Below, in pieces: positions 50,009-57,944 of a stretch of DNA of 64,000 nucleotides; within the stretch, counting starts at the first letter, position 1, and each line of letters begins with the position of its first letter. Both the position numbers and the translations under genes were made by a program. This DNA is from Amycolatopsis palatopharyngis (GTDB lineage: Bacteria > Actinomycetota > Actinomycetes > Mycobacteriales > Pseudonocardiaceae), in the NCBI RefSeq assembly GCF_003385185.1, contig NZ_PQHZ01000006.1, forward strand, positions 1 to 64,000, read 5' to 3'. The notes below the pieces were generated by a model that worked only from the letters and a program-made list of their open reading frames with translations, searched no databases and was not told where the DNA came from.

Positions 50009-50646
50009 CCGAGTTCGGCTTCCACCGGTCGGTACCGGTAGGTCACCAGCGGGAGGAAAGCCTGGACCAGCGGCCCGATCGCCAGTGCGTACAGCGCTGT
50101 GCCGATGCCGACCGTTCCGCCGAGTAGCCAGCCCGTAGCCAGCACGGTGACCTCGATGCCGGTACGCACCAGTCGCACCGATCGGCCGGTTCGAGCGGCG
50201 AGTCCGGTCATCAGGCCGTCCCGAGGTCCCGGGCCGAGCCGCGCGCCGACGTACGCGGCCGTAGCCAGGCCGTTGAGCACCACGCCGCCGACCAGCAGCA
50301 CGATCTGCCAGCCGAGTACCTGCTGCTCGGGCAGCACCGCCCTGGTCAGGTCGACCGTCACCGAAATGATGATGACGTTCAGGACCGTGCCGATCCCCGG
50401 CCGCTGACGCAGCGGGATCCACAACAGCAGCACGGCCACCGAGCTGATCGCGATGATCGTGCCGAAGGTCAGTCCGGTCAGCTTCGTGAGGCCCTCGTGC
50501 AGCACGTTCCACGGGTCGAGGCCCAGGTCGGCCCTGGTGAGCATGCCCGCGCTCGCGCCGTACAGGAGGAGGCCGAGTACCAGCTGGGTCAGCCTGCGCG
50601 AAGGGTGGACGGACACGCGAACGGGGAAGAGATCAACCTGAGCCAC
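50005..50646 (-). CDS. YczE/YitT-family membrane protein
   Basis: A 213-residue protein with about six membrane helices and family motifs LGLLLYGASAGMLTRADLGL, DPWNVLHEGL, VGARLGPGPRDGLMTGLAA and GWLLGGTVGIGTALY. YczE proteins are often next to a MocR regulator, as here, and may move a metabolite the regulator senses. The start is GTG 50646. Confidence 0.85.
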   Translation of the reverse strand: MAQVDLFPVRVSVHPSRRLTQLVLGLLLYGASAGMLTRADLGLDPWNVLHEGLTKLTGLTFGTIIAISSVAVLLLWIPLRQRPGIGTVLNVIIISVTVDLTRAVLPEQQVLGWQIVLLVGGVVLNGLATAAYVGARLGPGPRDGLMTGLAARTGRSVRLVRTGIEVTVLATGWLLGGTVGIGTALYALAIGPLVQAFLPLVTYRYRPVEAELG

Positions 50647-50663
50647 GAGAACTACTATCTGCT

Positions 50664-50692
50664 GAATTGGCTGGCTTTACCATAGCCAATTC
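50664..50692. promoter_or_regulatory. Inverted repeat between YczE and MocR genes
   Basis: GAATTGGCT (50664-50672) and AGCCAATTC (50684-50692), 9-bp perfect arms with an 11-bp spacer, in the 61-bp gap between the divergent genes. A strong candidate for the MocR operator; AT-rich relative to the neighbourhood. Confidence 0.7.
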
Positions 50693-50707
50693 TGAATAAT
50701 TGGTCTC

Positions 50708-52171
50708 ATGAACCGCGACATTCCACCGGGTGGCCGGGTATCAGGGCGCCGCTTGGCCATGGTGCTGGGCTCCTGGCGTAACGGCGGCTCCCGGCGTGGT
50801 GCCGCCGATCTGGCCGCCGCCGTAGAGATGCAGGTACTGGACGGGCAACTCACCCCGGGCACCCGGCTGCCTGCCGAACGCGAGATGGCGGACGCGCTCG
50901 GCGTGAGCCGGACACTGGTCGGAGCCGCGCTGGACCGGCTGCGTGCGGATGGACTCGTGGCGAGCCGGCGCGGCGCCGGGTCGTGGATCACCACGCCGCG
51001 CCGCAGCGGACTCGATCCGGTCCAGCCCGAGGGAACAGGCCTGATCGACCTTGCCCGAGCTTCCCCGCCCGCCGTCGCCGGGCTGATGCCGGCCGTCGAC
51101 GTGGCCAGACGACGGCTCTGCGACGAACTCGCCGGGCATGGCTACAGCGACGTCGGGCTACCGGACCTGCGTGCCAGGATCGCCGAGCGCTACACCGCGA
51201 GGGGATTGCCGACGAGCCCGGCGCAGGTGCTGGTGACCAACGGTGCCCACCATGCGTTCGTTCTGGCGCTGCGCACCCTGACTGGTCCGGGAGACCGGGT
51301 GCTGGTCGACCGGCCCAGCTATCCGAACGCCCTGGAAGCGATCCGCGCTGCCCACGCCCTCGCGGTTCCCGTCGGTGTCGACCCCAGCGGCAGGGACGGC
51401 GGGTGGGACATCGACGGGATCGAAGCCGCACTCCGGCAGGCGGCCCCCCGGCTGGCCTACCTGCTTGTCGATTTCCAGAACCCGACCGGCCTCCGGCTCG
51501 ACGCTGCGGGCAGGCAGCGCCTCGGCTCCGTGCTGGCCAAAGCCCGTACACCGGTCGTCGTGGATGAGACCCACGCCGAACTGGACCTGGAAGGGGATCC
51601 GGTTTCGGGTCCGCCGCCACTGGCCGCCTTCGCGGGCGACTGGGCCATCACCGTCGGCTCGGCGGCGAAGTCGCACTGGGGAGGGCTTCGGCTCGGCTGG
51701 ATCCGGGCTTCCGAGGAGATGCTCGGCCGGCTCACGGCGGCCAGGTACACCCTCGACCTCGGCTCCCCGGTGTTCGAGCAACTGGTCCTCGCGGAGCTGC
51801 TCACCGTTCCGGACTCCGTGCTCCGGACGCGCAGGGAGGAGATGCGAGCCCGGCGGGACGCGCTGGCCGACGCGGTTGCGACGTACTGCCCGCAGTGGTC
51901 GTTCCGCCTGCCGTCCGGTGGGCTCTCGTTGTGGTGCCGGCTGCCGGAGCCGGTGAGCACCCGCCTCGCGGTCGCCGCGGTCAACCACGGGGTACAGCTC
52001 GCGCCGGGGCCGCGCTTCGGTACCGATGGCGGTCTCGAGGGCTGGGTCCGGCTGCCGTTCAGTCAGCCTGTCGACCAGCTGTACGAGGCGATGCGGCGGG
52101 TGAGTGCGGCGGCGGCGTCGTTGCGTTCGTCCGCCGCGGGAGAACTCGCGATCGACACTCCGGTGGCGTGA
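50708..52171 (+). CDS. MocR-type PLP-dependent transcriptional regulator
   Basis: A 487-residue GntR/aminotransferase fusion. The N-terminal GntR wHTH is LTPGTRLPAEREMADALGVS then RTLVGAALDRL; residues 110-480 are a fold-type I aminotransferase domain with FQNPTGLRLD and the PLP lysine in TVGSAAKSHWGGLRLGW. The divergent YczE membrane protein is the usual partner. PLP-bound effector is unknown. Confidence 0.92.
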   Translation: MNRDIPPGGRVSGRRLAMVLGSWRNGGSRRGAADLAAAVEMQVLDGQLTPGTRLPAEREMADALGVSRTLVGAALDRLRADGLVASRRGAGSWITTPRRSGLDPVQPEGTGLIDLARASPPAVAGLMPAVDVARRRLCDELAGHGYSDVGLPDLRARIAERYTARGLPTSPAQVLVTNGAHHAFVLALRTLTGPGDRVLVDRPSYPNALEAIRAAHALAVPVGVDPSGRDGGWDIDGIEAALRQAAPRLAYLLVDFQNPTGLRLDAAGRQRLGSVLAKARTPVVVDETHAELDLEGDPVSGPPPLAAFAGDWAITVGSAAKSHWGGLRLGWIRASEEMLGRLTAARYTLDLGSPVFEQLVLAELLTVPDSVLRTRREEMRARRDALADAVATYCPQWSFRLPSGGLSLWCRLPEPVSTRLAVAAVNHGVQLAPGPRFGTDGGLEGWVRLPFSQPVDQLYEAMRRVSAAAASLRSSAAGELAIDTPVA

Positions 52172-52191
52172 TCACCTGATCCGGACAGAAA

Positions 52192-52264
52192 ACAGCCGGT
52201 GCGCTGGATACCGGTCCGTCTCTCCAGGGACGTGAGACGGCTGGTCATCCAGCGCACCGGCTGT
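52192..52264. terminator. Long nested hairpin between MocR and a small gene
   Basis: Outer 18-bp perfect arms ACAGCCGGTGCGCTGGAT (52192-52209) and its complement (52247-52264); an inner stem CCGTCTC/GAGACGG (52216-52222, 52234-52240). The 73-nt element lies 20 nt after the MocR stop and 55 nt beyond the stop of the opposing 55-codon gene, so it could terminate both. Confidence 0.7.
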
Positions 52265-52319
52265 ATGTCGCGGCTGCTTACCGGCGCAGCCCCTCGACGC
52301 GCCGGCAAGCGCCTGCGAC

Positions 52320-52487
52320 TCAGACGCGCATCGGACTGGTGTTCCTGCTCGGCGCGGTGAGTAGGAACGTCCGAAACGCGCCTGTGGTGGGTCCTGGCGT
52401 CGCGGGGGCAGCGCGACGCCAGGACCGGGTCCCGACCCGGCCTGGCGCGGTCGGCCGGGCGGGAAGTTGTGTGATGTGTGTGTTCAT
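52320..52487 (-). CDS. 55-codon hypothetical small protein
   Basis: A 55-residue protein rich in Thr, Pro and Arg: NTHITQLPARPTAPGR, then GAFRTFLLTAPSRNTSPMRV. No cysteine, no membrane helix. Evidence that it is real: its ATG overlaps the stop of a 26-codon ORF (ATGA) that is homologous to the one leading into the TetR gene at 33309, and a strong hairpin follows it. Function unknown; a secreted or modified peptide is possible but unsupported. Confidence 0.5.
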   Translation of the reverse strand: MNTHITQLPARPTAPGRVGTRSWRRAAPATPGPTTGAFRTFLLTAPSRNTSPMRV

Positions 52488-52564
52488 GCCTCTTGCCTCA
52501 CTCGCCGGCGGGCTGCACATCGATCAGCGTCGTTCCCGAGTAGCTCACGCTGACGGTCACTCAT
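52484..52564 (-). CDS. 26-codon upstream ORF (leader ORF, copy B)
   Basis: ATG at 52564 with AAGGGG 5 nt upstream; peptide SDRQRELLG...DRCAARRRVRQEA, ending in an ATGA overlap with the 55-codon gene. It aligns without gaps with the ORF at 33306-33386 over all 26 codons. Both are in the same position relative to the next gene. Confidence 0.6.
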   Translation of the reverse strand: MSDRQRELLGNDADRCAARRRVRQEA

Positions 52565-52674
52565 GAATGCCCCTTACGCCCGGATTCGCGCTGTTGACAA
52601 CGGCTGCGCGCGGGCGGATCAAGAGAAGTTGATCTTGGTTTGGACGCGGCGGTCCCGGCTGAACGGGGCGGAAG

Positions 52675-53973
52675 TCAGTCGGGGGAGGTGGTGGGCAGCG
52701 CGGCATCCCTGCTTGCGCCCTCGGCCGCGAGATCACGGCTGGTGCCCAACATGCGCAGCTGCGTGGTGTTCGCGGCCGAGCCGAGCACGGCGAGCGGCTG
52801 GCGCCCGCCTGCGGAGTTGTCGGCGCCCGCGTGCGCGTGACCGGTCGGCCCCGCTGGAGCGGTGTGCGCGGGCGAGAACGGCGTGTCACCTGGACTGCCG
52901 CCGGACCCCTTCGACGCGTTCGTGTCGCCCGCGTCGTCGGTATCGATCGCTGGTTCGGCTACTTGTGCGAGCCAGTTGTCCAGGTGATGTCGTGTCGGTG
53001 CGGCGGGCTGGCGTTCCTGCCCAGCAGGGGGAGTGGTCTTCGGGACCGGTTGCGCCGGAGCCGGAGGAGTTCGCGGGAAGTCCGGCTGTTGCACCGTCGG
53101 TGCACTCTCGGACGGGTCGTCGCCAGGCGATGCCGGCGGGGGCGCGGCTGGCGGGTTTTCGTCCCGGAGGTCGGGCAGGACTCGGATGTCCGGCAGGGGC
53201 AGTCCGATCGAGCCGCCGACTCCCGCGATCGGGTCGAGGACGGAACCCGCACTGTGGACCAGCCCGTCGACGGTGCCACTGACCGTGCCCATCAGCCCGT
53301 TTACGGTCCCGCCGACCACGCCGAGCAGGCCGCCGCTGTACTGGGCTGCGGGCTCCGTGGTGGCGAAGGTGACCGAGGGGGTCTTGCGTTCCCGGTGCTC
53401 CAGCGAGTCGCCCTCGCTTTGGCCGGAGTCCTCGTCCGCGGGCTGCCCGTGTTCGGTGGCGGGAGCCTCGCTGTCCTCGTCCGGCTTGGCCGGGTCCTGC
53501 TCGACGGGAGCGGAGACGTCCTCGCTGTTCTCGGCGGGCTCTGCTGGTTCGGCAGGCTCTGCTGGTTCCGCAGGTTCGGCGGGCTCGGCGGGCTCGGCGG
53601 GTTCCGCTGGTTCGGCGGGTTCCGCGGGCTCCGCGGGCTCGGCAGGTTCCGCGGGCTCGGCAGGTTCCGCGGGCTCCGCCGGTTCGGCGGGCTCGGCAGG
53701 TTCGGCGGGCTCGGCAGGTTCGGCGGGCTCTGCGGGTTCGGCGGGCTCGGCAGGTTCGGCGGGCTCGTCATTCGGAGCCGGAGTGGGCGCCGTGGACGTA
53801 CTGTCGGAGCCCGACCGTCCGTTGTTCGCCGTGTCGTCGCTGGCCAGCGCGGGAGAACTCAGCGTGACGGCGAGCAGCCAGCCAGCCACCCCCAGTCCCA
53901 CCACCAGCGACACCCTGGCCAGGACGCGCGCACGGCCGGCGTCGAGCGGGAGAACCGATCCCCTGCTCAGCAT
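52675..53973 (-). CDS. Exported Pro-Ala-Glu repeat protein
   Basis: A 432-residue protein with a signal peptide or anchor (ARVSLVVGLGVAGWLLAVTL then SSPALA) at residues 22-45, an acidic linker, then about 25 tandem PAE tripeptides (encoded 53531-53768 by 9-bp units), a second acidic region (SEAPATEHGQPADEDSGQSE), a Gly/Val segment (YSGGLLGVVGGTVNGLMGTV then SGTVDGLV) and a Pro-rich C-terminus. No LPXTG. The ATG at 53973 was chosen; GTG codons at 53985 or an N-terminal extension from GTG 54147 are possible. It is divergent from a sigma gene and may be its target. The gap 53974-54341 is otherwise empty except for the palindrome at 54221. Confidence 0.7.
   Translation of the reverse strand: MLSRGSVLPLDAGRARVLARVSLVVGLGVAGWLLAVTLSSPALASDDTANNGRSGSDSTSTAPTPAPNDEPAEPAEPAEPAEPAEPAEPAEPAEPAEPAEPAEPAEPAEPAEPAEPAEPAEPAEPAEPAEPAEPAEPAEPAEPAEPAENSEDVSAPVEQDPAKPDEDSEAPATEHGQPADEDSGQSEGDSLEHRERKTPSVTFATTEPAAQYSGGLLGVVGGTVNGLMGTVSGTVDGLVHSAGSVLDPIAGVGGSIGLPLPDIRVLPDLRDENPPAAPPPASPGDDPSESAPTVQQPDFPRTPPAPAQPVPKTTPPAGQERQPAAPTRHHLDNWLAQVAEPAIDTDDAGDTNASKGSGGSPGDTPFSPAHTAPAGPTGHAHAGADNSAGGRQPLAVLGSAANTTQLRMLGTSRDLAAEGASRDAALPTTSPD
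53531..53768 (-). repeat. 9-bp tandem repeat coding (Pro-Ala-Glu)n
   Basis: About 25 units of a 9-bp motif that varies only in third codon positions (for example GGCGGGCTC, GGCAGGTTC on the plus strand). Such arrays change length easily by slippage, so the repeat number likely differs between strains. Confidence 0.9.
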
Positions 53974-54220
53974 CGCCACCACCACCGTCCGGGCCTCGGC
54001 TCGTTCGAGCACCGCTGCTGCTTCGTCGGGACACAACTGGCCTGGTAGCAGCTCTACCTGGGCTGTCCTTTTTCTAGCACCGCTGGGGAGTGTTTCACCT
54101 CTGCAGCGTTCGATCCAGCCCAGTTGGCCGAATCGTCGTACCGGCACCGGTGGCGCCAGGTTCCTTGCTGGTCACGGAGGGTACCCGTCGGCGTGCGTTC
54201 GAGCACTGTGGACATGTCCT

Positions 54221-54234
54221 GAGTAGATCTACTC
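54221..54234. promoter_or_regulatory. 14-bp perfect palindrome before ECF sigma gene
   Basis: GAGTAGATCTACTC, 107 nt upstream of the ECF sigma gene and 247 nt from the start of the divergent exported repeat protein. A possible operator; the regulator is unknown. Confidence 0.45.
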
Positions 54235-54341
54235 GACTAGCCCCTGACCTCGTCCAATACGGATCCGTGGAACTTTGCGTGCCGTCTCAGTCGCAGTACG
54301 TGGCCAAAAAGGCCGCGTCCGACGGACAGGCGGTAGGAGCC

Positions 54342-54899
54342 ATGAACCTGCGTGAGGTGTGTCTGCGAGCAGCGGGTGGTGACCAGCGAGCCTGGGCTCT
54401 GCTCGTACGTCACGGCACGGGCCTTGTGCTGGCCGTCGCCAGGGCCCACCGGTTGGACGAGGCCGACGCGTGGGACGTCTGCCAATCGACCTGGCTGGCG
54501 CTCGCCACCCGCCTGCCGTCGCTGCGGGATCCGGCGGGTCTGCCTGCGTGGCTGGTCACGACGGCGCGCAGGCAGGCCGTCCAGGTGCTGCTGCGCCGCC
54601 GCCACGACCTGTGCCCGCGACTCGACAGGACGGGAGACGCCAGGTTCGCCCGTTCGCCGGAGGCGCTGCTGATGTCCGAGGAGTGCCGCAGGGCCTTCTG
54701 GCGCGCCCTCGCCGGCTTGCCGAAACGGCATCGGCAGTTGCTGTGGCTGCTGGTCACCCGGCCGGACCTCAGCCATGCGGAACTGGCCGCCGAACTCCGT
54801 ATCGCGCCGGGCAGTGTTGGACCGATGCGGACGAGGTGCTTCGGCAGGATGCGCGTCCGGCTGCTCGCCGACGGATTCGACGGTGGCGACGTGCGCTGA
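54342..54899 (+). CDS. ECF-type RNA polymerase sigma factor
   Basis: A 185-residue ECF sigma factor. Region 2: AAGGDQRAWALLVRHGTGLV, AWDVCQSTWLALATRLPSLR; a Trp-rich linker PAGLPAWLVTTARRQAVQVL; region 4: LAGLPKRHRQLLWLLVTRPD and APGSVGPMRTRCFGRMRVRL. It belongs to the actinobacterial group whose members often lack an adjacent anti-sigma; none is visible here. The ATG follows GGTAGGAG. Confidence 0.88.
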   Translation: MNLREVCLRAAGGDQRAWALLVRHGTGLVLAVARAHRLDEADAWDVCQSTWLALATRLPSLRDPAGLPAWLVTTARRQAVQVLLRRRHDLCPRLDRTGDARFARSPEALLMSEECRRAFWRALAGLPKRHRQLLWLLVTRPDLSHAELAAELRIAPGSVGPMRTRCFGRMRVRLLADGFDGGDVR

Positions 54900-54925
54900 G
54901 CCGAGTGGGTGATTCGCGAAGCGCC

Positions 54926-56122
54926 TCAGCCTGGGTGGTGGTGGGAGACGGGCGGGCCCAGTTTGTGCAACCGGGCGATCGCCTCGTCGAGCACCTCGTC
55001 CCGTTTGCAGAACGCGAACCGCAGGATGTGCTTCCAGTCCTGGGGCCGGTCGGTGAACACCTGCACTGGTACGGCGGCCACGCCGACCCGTTCCGGGAGC
55101 TGCCAGGCCAGGTCCGCGGCATCGGTGAAGCCCAGTGGCCGGACGTCGGCGCAGACGAAGTACGTCCCCGAGCTGGGCCGGACCGCGAATCCCGCCTCGG
55201 CGAGACCGGCGGAGAGCCGGTCCCGTTTACCCGCAAGATCGGTGCGCAGCCGTTCGACCCAGTCCAGCTCGTGGTCCAGAGCGTGGGCCACGGCGGGCTG
55301 CAGCGGCCCACCGGAAACGAAGGTCAGGAACTGCTTGGCCGCCTTGACCGCGGCCACCAGTTCGGGCCTTGCGCACACCCAGCCGATCTTCCAGCCCGTG
55401 CAGTTGAACGTCTTGCCCGCGCTGGAGATCGAGACCGTGCGCTCGGCCATGCCGGGCAGCGTCGCCAGCGGGATGTGCTCGGCTTCGTCGAAGACCAGGT
55501 GTTCGTAGACCTCGTCGGTGATCGCGATGAGGTCGTGATCGACGCAGACGGCGGCCAGCGCTTCCAGTTCGGCACGGGTGAAGACGGTGCCGGTGGGGTT
55601 GTGCGGGGAGTTGACCAGGATCGCCCGGGTTGCCGGGGTGACCGCGGCACGCACCGCTTCGACGTCGAGGCGGAACCGGCCGGTCTCGGGGTCCTCGGTC
55701 AGTGAAACGACGCGCCGCGTCGCCCCGGACATGGCGACCGACGCGGCGTAGGAGTCGTAGTACGGCTCGATGACCAGCACCTCGTCCCCGGCCTCGGTCA
55801 ATGCGAGCAGGCTGGCCGCGATGGCCTCGGTGGCGCCGGTGGTGACGAGGATCTCGCTGTCCGGGTCGTAGTCCAGCCCGTAGCGGGTGCGGTGCCCGGC
55901 GATCGCGGCGCGCAGCTCGGGCCGTCCGGGGCCGGGTGGGTACTGGTTCGCGCCGTTGAACAGTGCGTTCTTGGCCGCGTCGAGCATCCCGGCAGGACCG
56001 TCGGTGTCCGGAAATCCTTGGCCGAGGTTCACCGCGCTGGTGCGCGTGGCCAGCGCGGTCATCTCCGCGAAGATGGTCGAGGTGAACGGGCGGAGGCGAG
56101 GGACGAGGGCTGGTTCGCGCAT
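54926..56122 (-). CDS. PLP-dependent aminotransferase (DapC-like)
   Basis: A 398-residue class I/II aminotransferase. LGQGFPDTDGPAGMLDAA, GATEAIAASLLALT, NSPHNPTGTVF and the PLP lysine in SSAGKTFNCTGWKIGW. In Mycobacterium the closest type is DapC, N-succinyldiaminopimelate aminotransferase for lysine and peptidoglycan synthesis; others act as methionine/kynurenine aminotransferases, so the role is probable rather than certain. It is divergent from the DUF445 gene. Confidence 0.85.
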   Translation of the reverse strand: MREPALVPRLRPFTSTIFAEMTALATRTSAVNLGQGFPDTDGPAGMLDAAKNALFNGANQYPPGPGRPELRAAIAGHRTRYGLDYDPDSEILVTTGATEAIAASLLALTEAGDEVLVIEPYYDSYAASVAMSGATRRVVSLTEDPETGRFRLDVEAVRAAVTPATRAILVNSPHNPTGTVFTRAELEALAAVCVDHDLIAITDEVYEHLVFDEAEHIPLATLPGMAERTVSISSAGKTFNCTGWKIGWVCARPELVAAVKAAKQFLTFVSGGPLQPAVAHALDHELDWVERLRTDLAGKRDRLSAGLAEAGFAVRPSSGTYFVCADVRPLGFTDAADLAWQLPERVGVAAVPVQVFTDRPQDWKHILRFAFCKRDEVLDEAIARLHKLGPPVSHHHPG

Positions 56123-56151
56123 ATCGGCAGATCCTCACGGACAATGGTGGG

Positions 56152-57441
56152 GTGAAGCAACTGACTCGCGTTCCGGCCGAGCCGCCGGGCGGCCTGGCCG
56201 GTGAGGAGGCCAAGCGGCGCGGCCTGCGCAAGATGAAGCTGGTGGCGCTGTCCTTCCTGCTCGGGGCGCTGGTGGTGTTCCTGCTGGCGAGCTGGGCCGA
56301 GTCGGCGGGCTGGCCCGGTTGGGTCGGATACGTGCGCGCGGCGGCCGAGGCGGGCATGATCGGCGGGCTGGCCGACTGGTTCGCGGTCACGGCGCTGTTC
56401 CGTCATCCGCTTGGCCTGAAGATCCCGCACACCGCGATCATCCCGAACAAGAAGGACGCGCTCGGCAGCAGCCTCGGTGACTTCGTCGGCAGCAATTTCC
56501 TGGCCGAGGACGTGGTCCGGGAAAAGCTGCGCAGCGTGGAGACATCCCGCAGGCTCGGCGGCTGGCTCGCGCAGGAGGACAACGCCGAGCGGGTGACTTC
56601 GGAACTGGCGACGGTCGTGCGTGCGGCGGTGCGGGTGCTGCGCGATGAGGACGTCCAGGCGGTGATGGAGCACGCGGTCGCGCGGCAGATCATCGACAAG
56701 CCGTGGGGTCCGCCGCTGGGCAAGCTGCTCGACCAGGTCTTCACCGACGGTGCGCACCACAAGCTGGTCGATCTGATGTGTGACCGTGCGTACGAGTGGG
56801 TGCGCGACAACCACACGTCGATGCTGCGGGTGGTGTCCGATCGCGCGCCGTCGTGGTCGCCGAAGTTCGTCGACGAGATGCTCGCGGACAAGGTGTACGG
56901 CGAGGTGCTGTCCTTCGCCTGGGCGGTGAAGACCGACGTCAACCACCCGATGCGCCTCGCGCTGGACAAGTTCCTCTCCGAGTTCGCCCAGGATCTGCAG
57001 AAGGACCCGGAGACGATGGCCAGGGCCGAGCAGGTCAAGCAGCAGGTGATCGAGCATCCCGAGGTGCAGAAACTGATCGGCTCGGCGTGGTCGACGGCGA
57101 AGGAGCTGTTGCTCAACGCGGCCGAGGATCCGTCGAGCGAGCTGCGCAAACGGGTGCGGGCCGGGTTGCGTGAACTCGGTGACCGACTGGTGCACGACGC
57201 CTCGCTGGCGGCCAAGGTGGACGGTTGGGTGGAGGGTGCAGCCGCATACGTGGTGACCAACTACTCCAGCGAGATCACCACGATCATCACCGACACCGTG
57301 GAGCGGTGGGACGCGACCGAGACTTCCCGGAAGGTGGAACTCCAGGTGGGCAGGGACCTGCAGTTCATCCGGATCAACGGCACCGTGGTCGGCGCGCTGG
57401 CCGGAGTGGCGATCTACGGGATCGCGCAACTGCTGTTCTGA
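56152..57441 (+). CDS. DUF445 membrane protein
   Basis: A 429-residue protein of the DUF445 family: basic N-terminus, TM segment (LVALSFLLGALVVFLLASWA), EAGMIGGLADWFAVTALFRHPL, IIPNKKDALGSSLGDFVGSN, a long helical body and a C-terminal TM (VVGALAGVAIYGIAQLL). Function unknown. Start GTG 56152, 29 nt from the divergent aminotransferase start. Confidence 0.88.
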   Translation: MKQLTRVPAEPPGGLAGEEAKRRGLRKMKLVALSFLLGALVVFLLASWAESAGWPGWVGYVRAAAEAGMIGGLADWFAVTALFRHPLGLKIPHTAIIPNKKDALGSSLGDFVGSNFLAEDVVREKLRSVETSRRLGGWLAQEDNAERVTSELATVVRAAVRVLRDEDVQAVMEHAVARQIIDKPWGPPLGKLLDQVFTDGAHHKLVDLMCDRAYEWVRDNHTSMLRVVSDRAPSWSPKFVDEMLADKVYGEVLSFAWAVKTDVNHPMRLALDKFLSEFAQDLQKDPETMARAEQVKQQVIEHPEVQKLIGSAWSTAKELLLNAAEDPSSELRKRVRAGLRELGDRLVHDASLAAKVDGWVEGAAAYVVTNYSSEITTIITDTVERWDATETSRKVELQVGRDLQFIRINGTVVGALAGVAIYGIAQLLF

Positions 57442-57472
57442 TGAACCGCAGGTAGGAACGCTACGTCGTCAC

Positions 57473-57555
57473 TCCGGATAACCGCATTCGCTCGTTCAGC
57501 GGTAGCGCTGCCGAGTTATCCACACACGTTCGAGTTATCCACCGGGTTATCCACA
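57473..57555 (+). other. Cluster of DnaA boxes
   Basis: TTATCCACA at 57516-57524, TTATCCACC at 57535-57543 and TTATCCACA at 57547-57555, all in one orientation within 40 bp; a degenerate box (TTATCCGGA) lies on the other strand near 57474-57482. No dnaA, dnaN, gyrB or rpmH is nearby, so this is unlikely to be oriC; a DnaA-titration or reactivation site is more likely. The surrounding gap 57442-57620 holds no gene. Confidence 0.65.
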
Positions 57556-57620
57556 GGCAGTCCGGTGTTTGTCCCCATTCCGGGGAACCCGGACCGTGGC
57601 CGAGCAGGCCCCGGGCACCG

Positions 57621-57887
57621 CTATGGGGCATCGCCGACTATCGGCTTCCATTGCCGCAGGGCGGTTACGGTCACGCCAGGTGTGGTGTAGTAGGGATCGG
57701 CGGCCATGATCGTGTCCATGCCAGCGCGGTCGGCGCGAAACACCAGCAGCGCCCCGGAATCGTCCTGCCAGGGTCCCGCCATCACCAGCTGCCCGGCCGC
57801 GCGCAGCGCCGCCAACCGCTGACGATGGGCTGCCCGCGCGGCCAGGCGGCGGGGGTGATCGTTGAACGACAACTCCAGTACGAACAT
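57621..57887 (-). CDS. YciI family protein
   Basis: An 88-residue YciI-like ferredoxin-fold protein: FVLELSFNDHPRRLAARAAH, LRAAGQLVMAGPWQDDSGAL and the aspartate of MAADPYYTTPGVTV, which is the conserved D in this family. The N-terminal histidine is at HPRR. Function in relatives is largely unknown. Divergent from the Crp-like gene. Confidence 0.88.
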   Translation of the reverse strand: MFVLELSFNDHPRRLAARAAHRQRLAALRAAGQLVMAGPWQDDSGALLVFRADRAGMDTIMAADPYYTTPGVTVTALRQWKPIVGDAP

Positions 57888-57944
57888 GCCGCGACGGTAG
57901 AGCCGTCAATGGGTTCGGCGCTGTATCGGGTGATACTGCCATTC

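Noticed and set aside
52831..54048. Plus-strand Gly/Ser/Ala repeat frames (GSAGSAGSAG) opposite the Pro-Ala-Glu repeat gene.
   Set aside because: They are the reverse reading of the 9-bp repeat; only the minus-strand frame has a signal peptide and third-base-only variation.
57473..57555. Chromosomal oriC.
   Set aside because: Only three clear boxes and no dnaA, dnaN, gyrB, rpmH or AT-rich unwinding region nearby.
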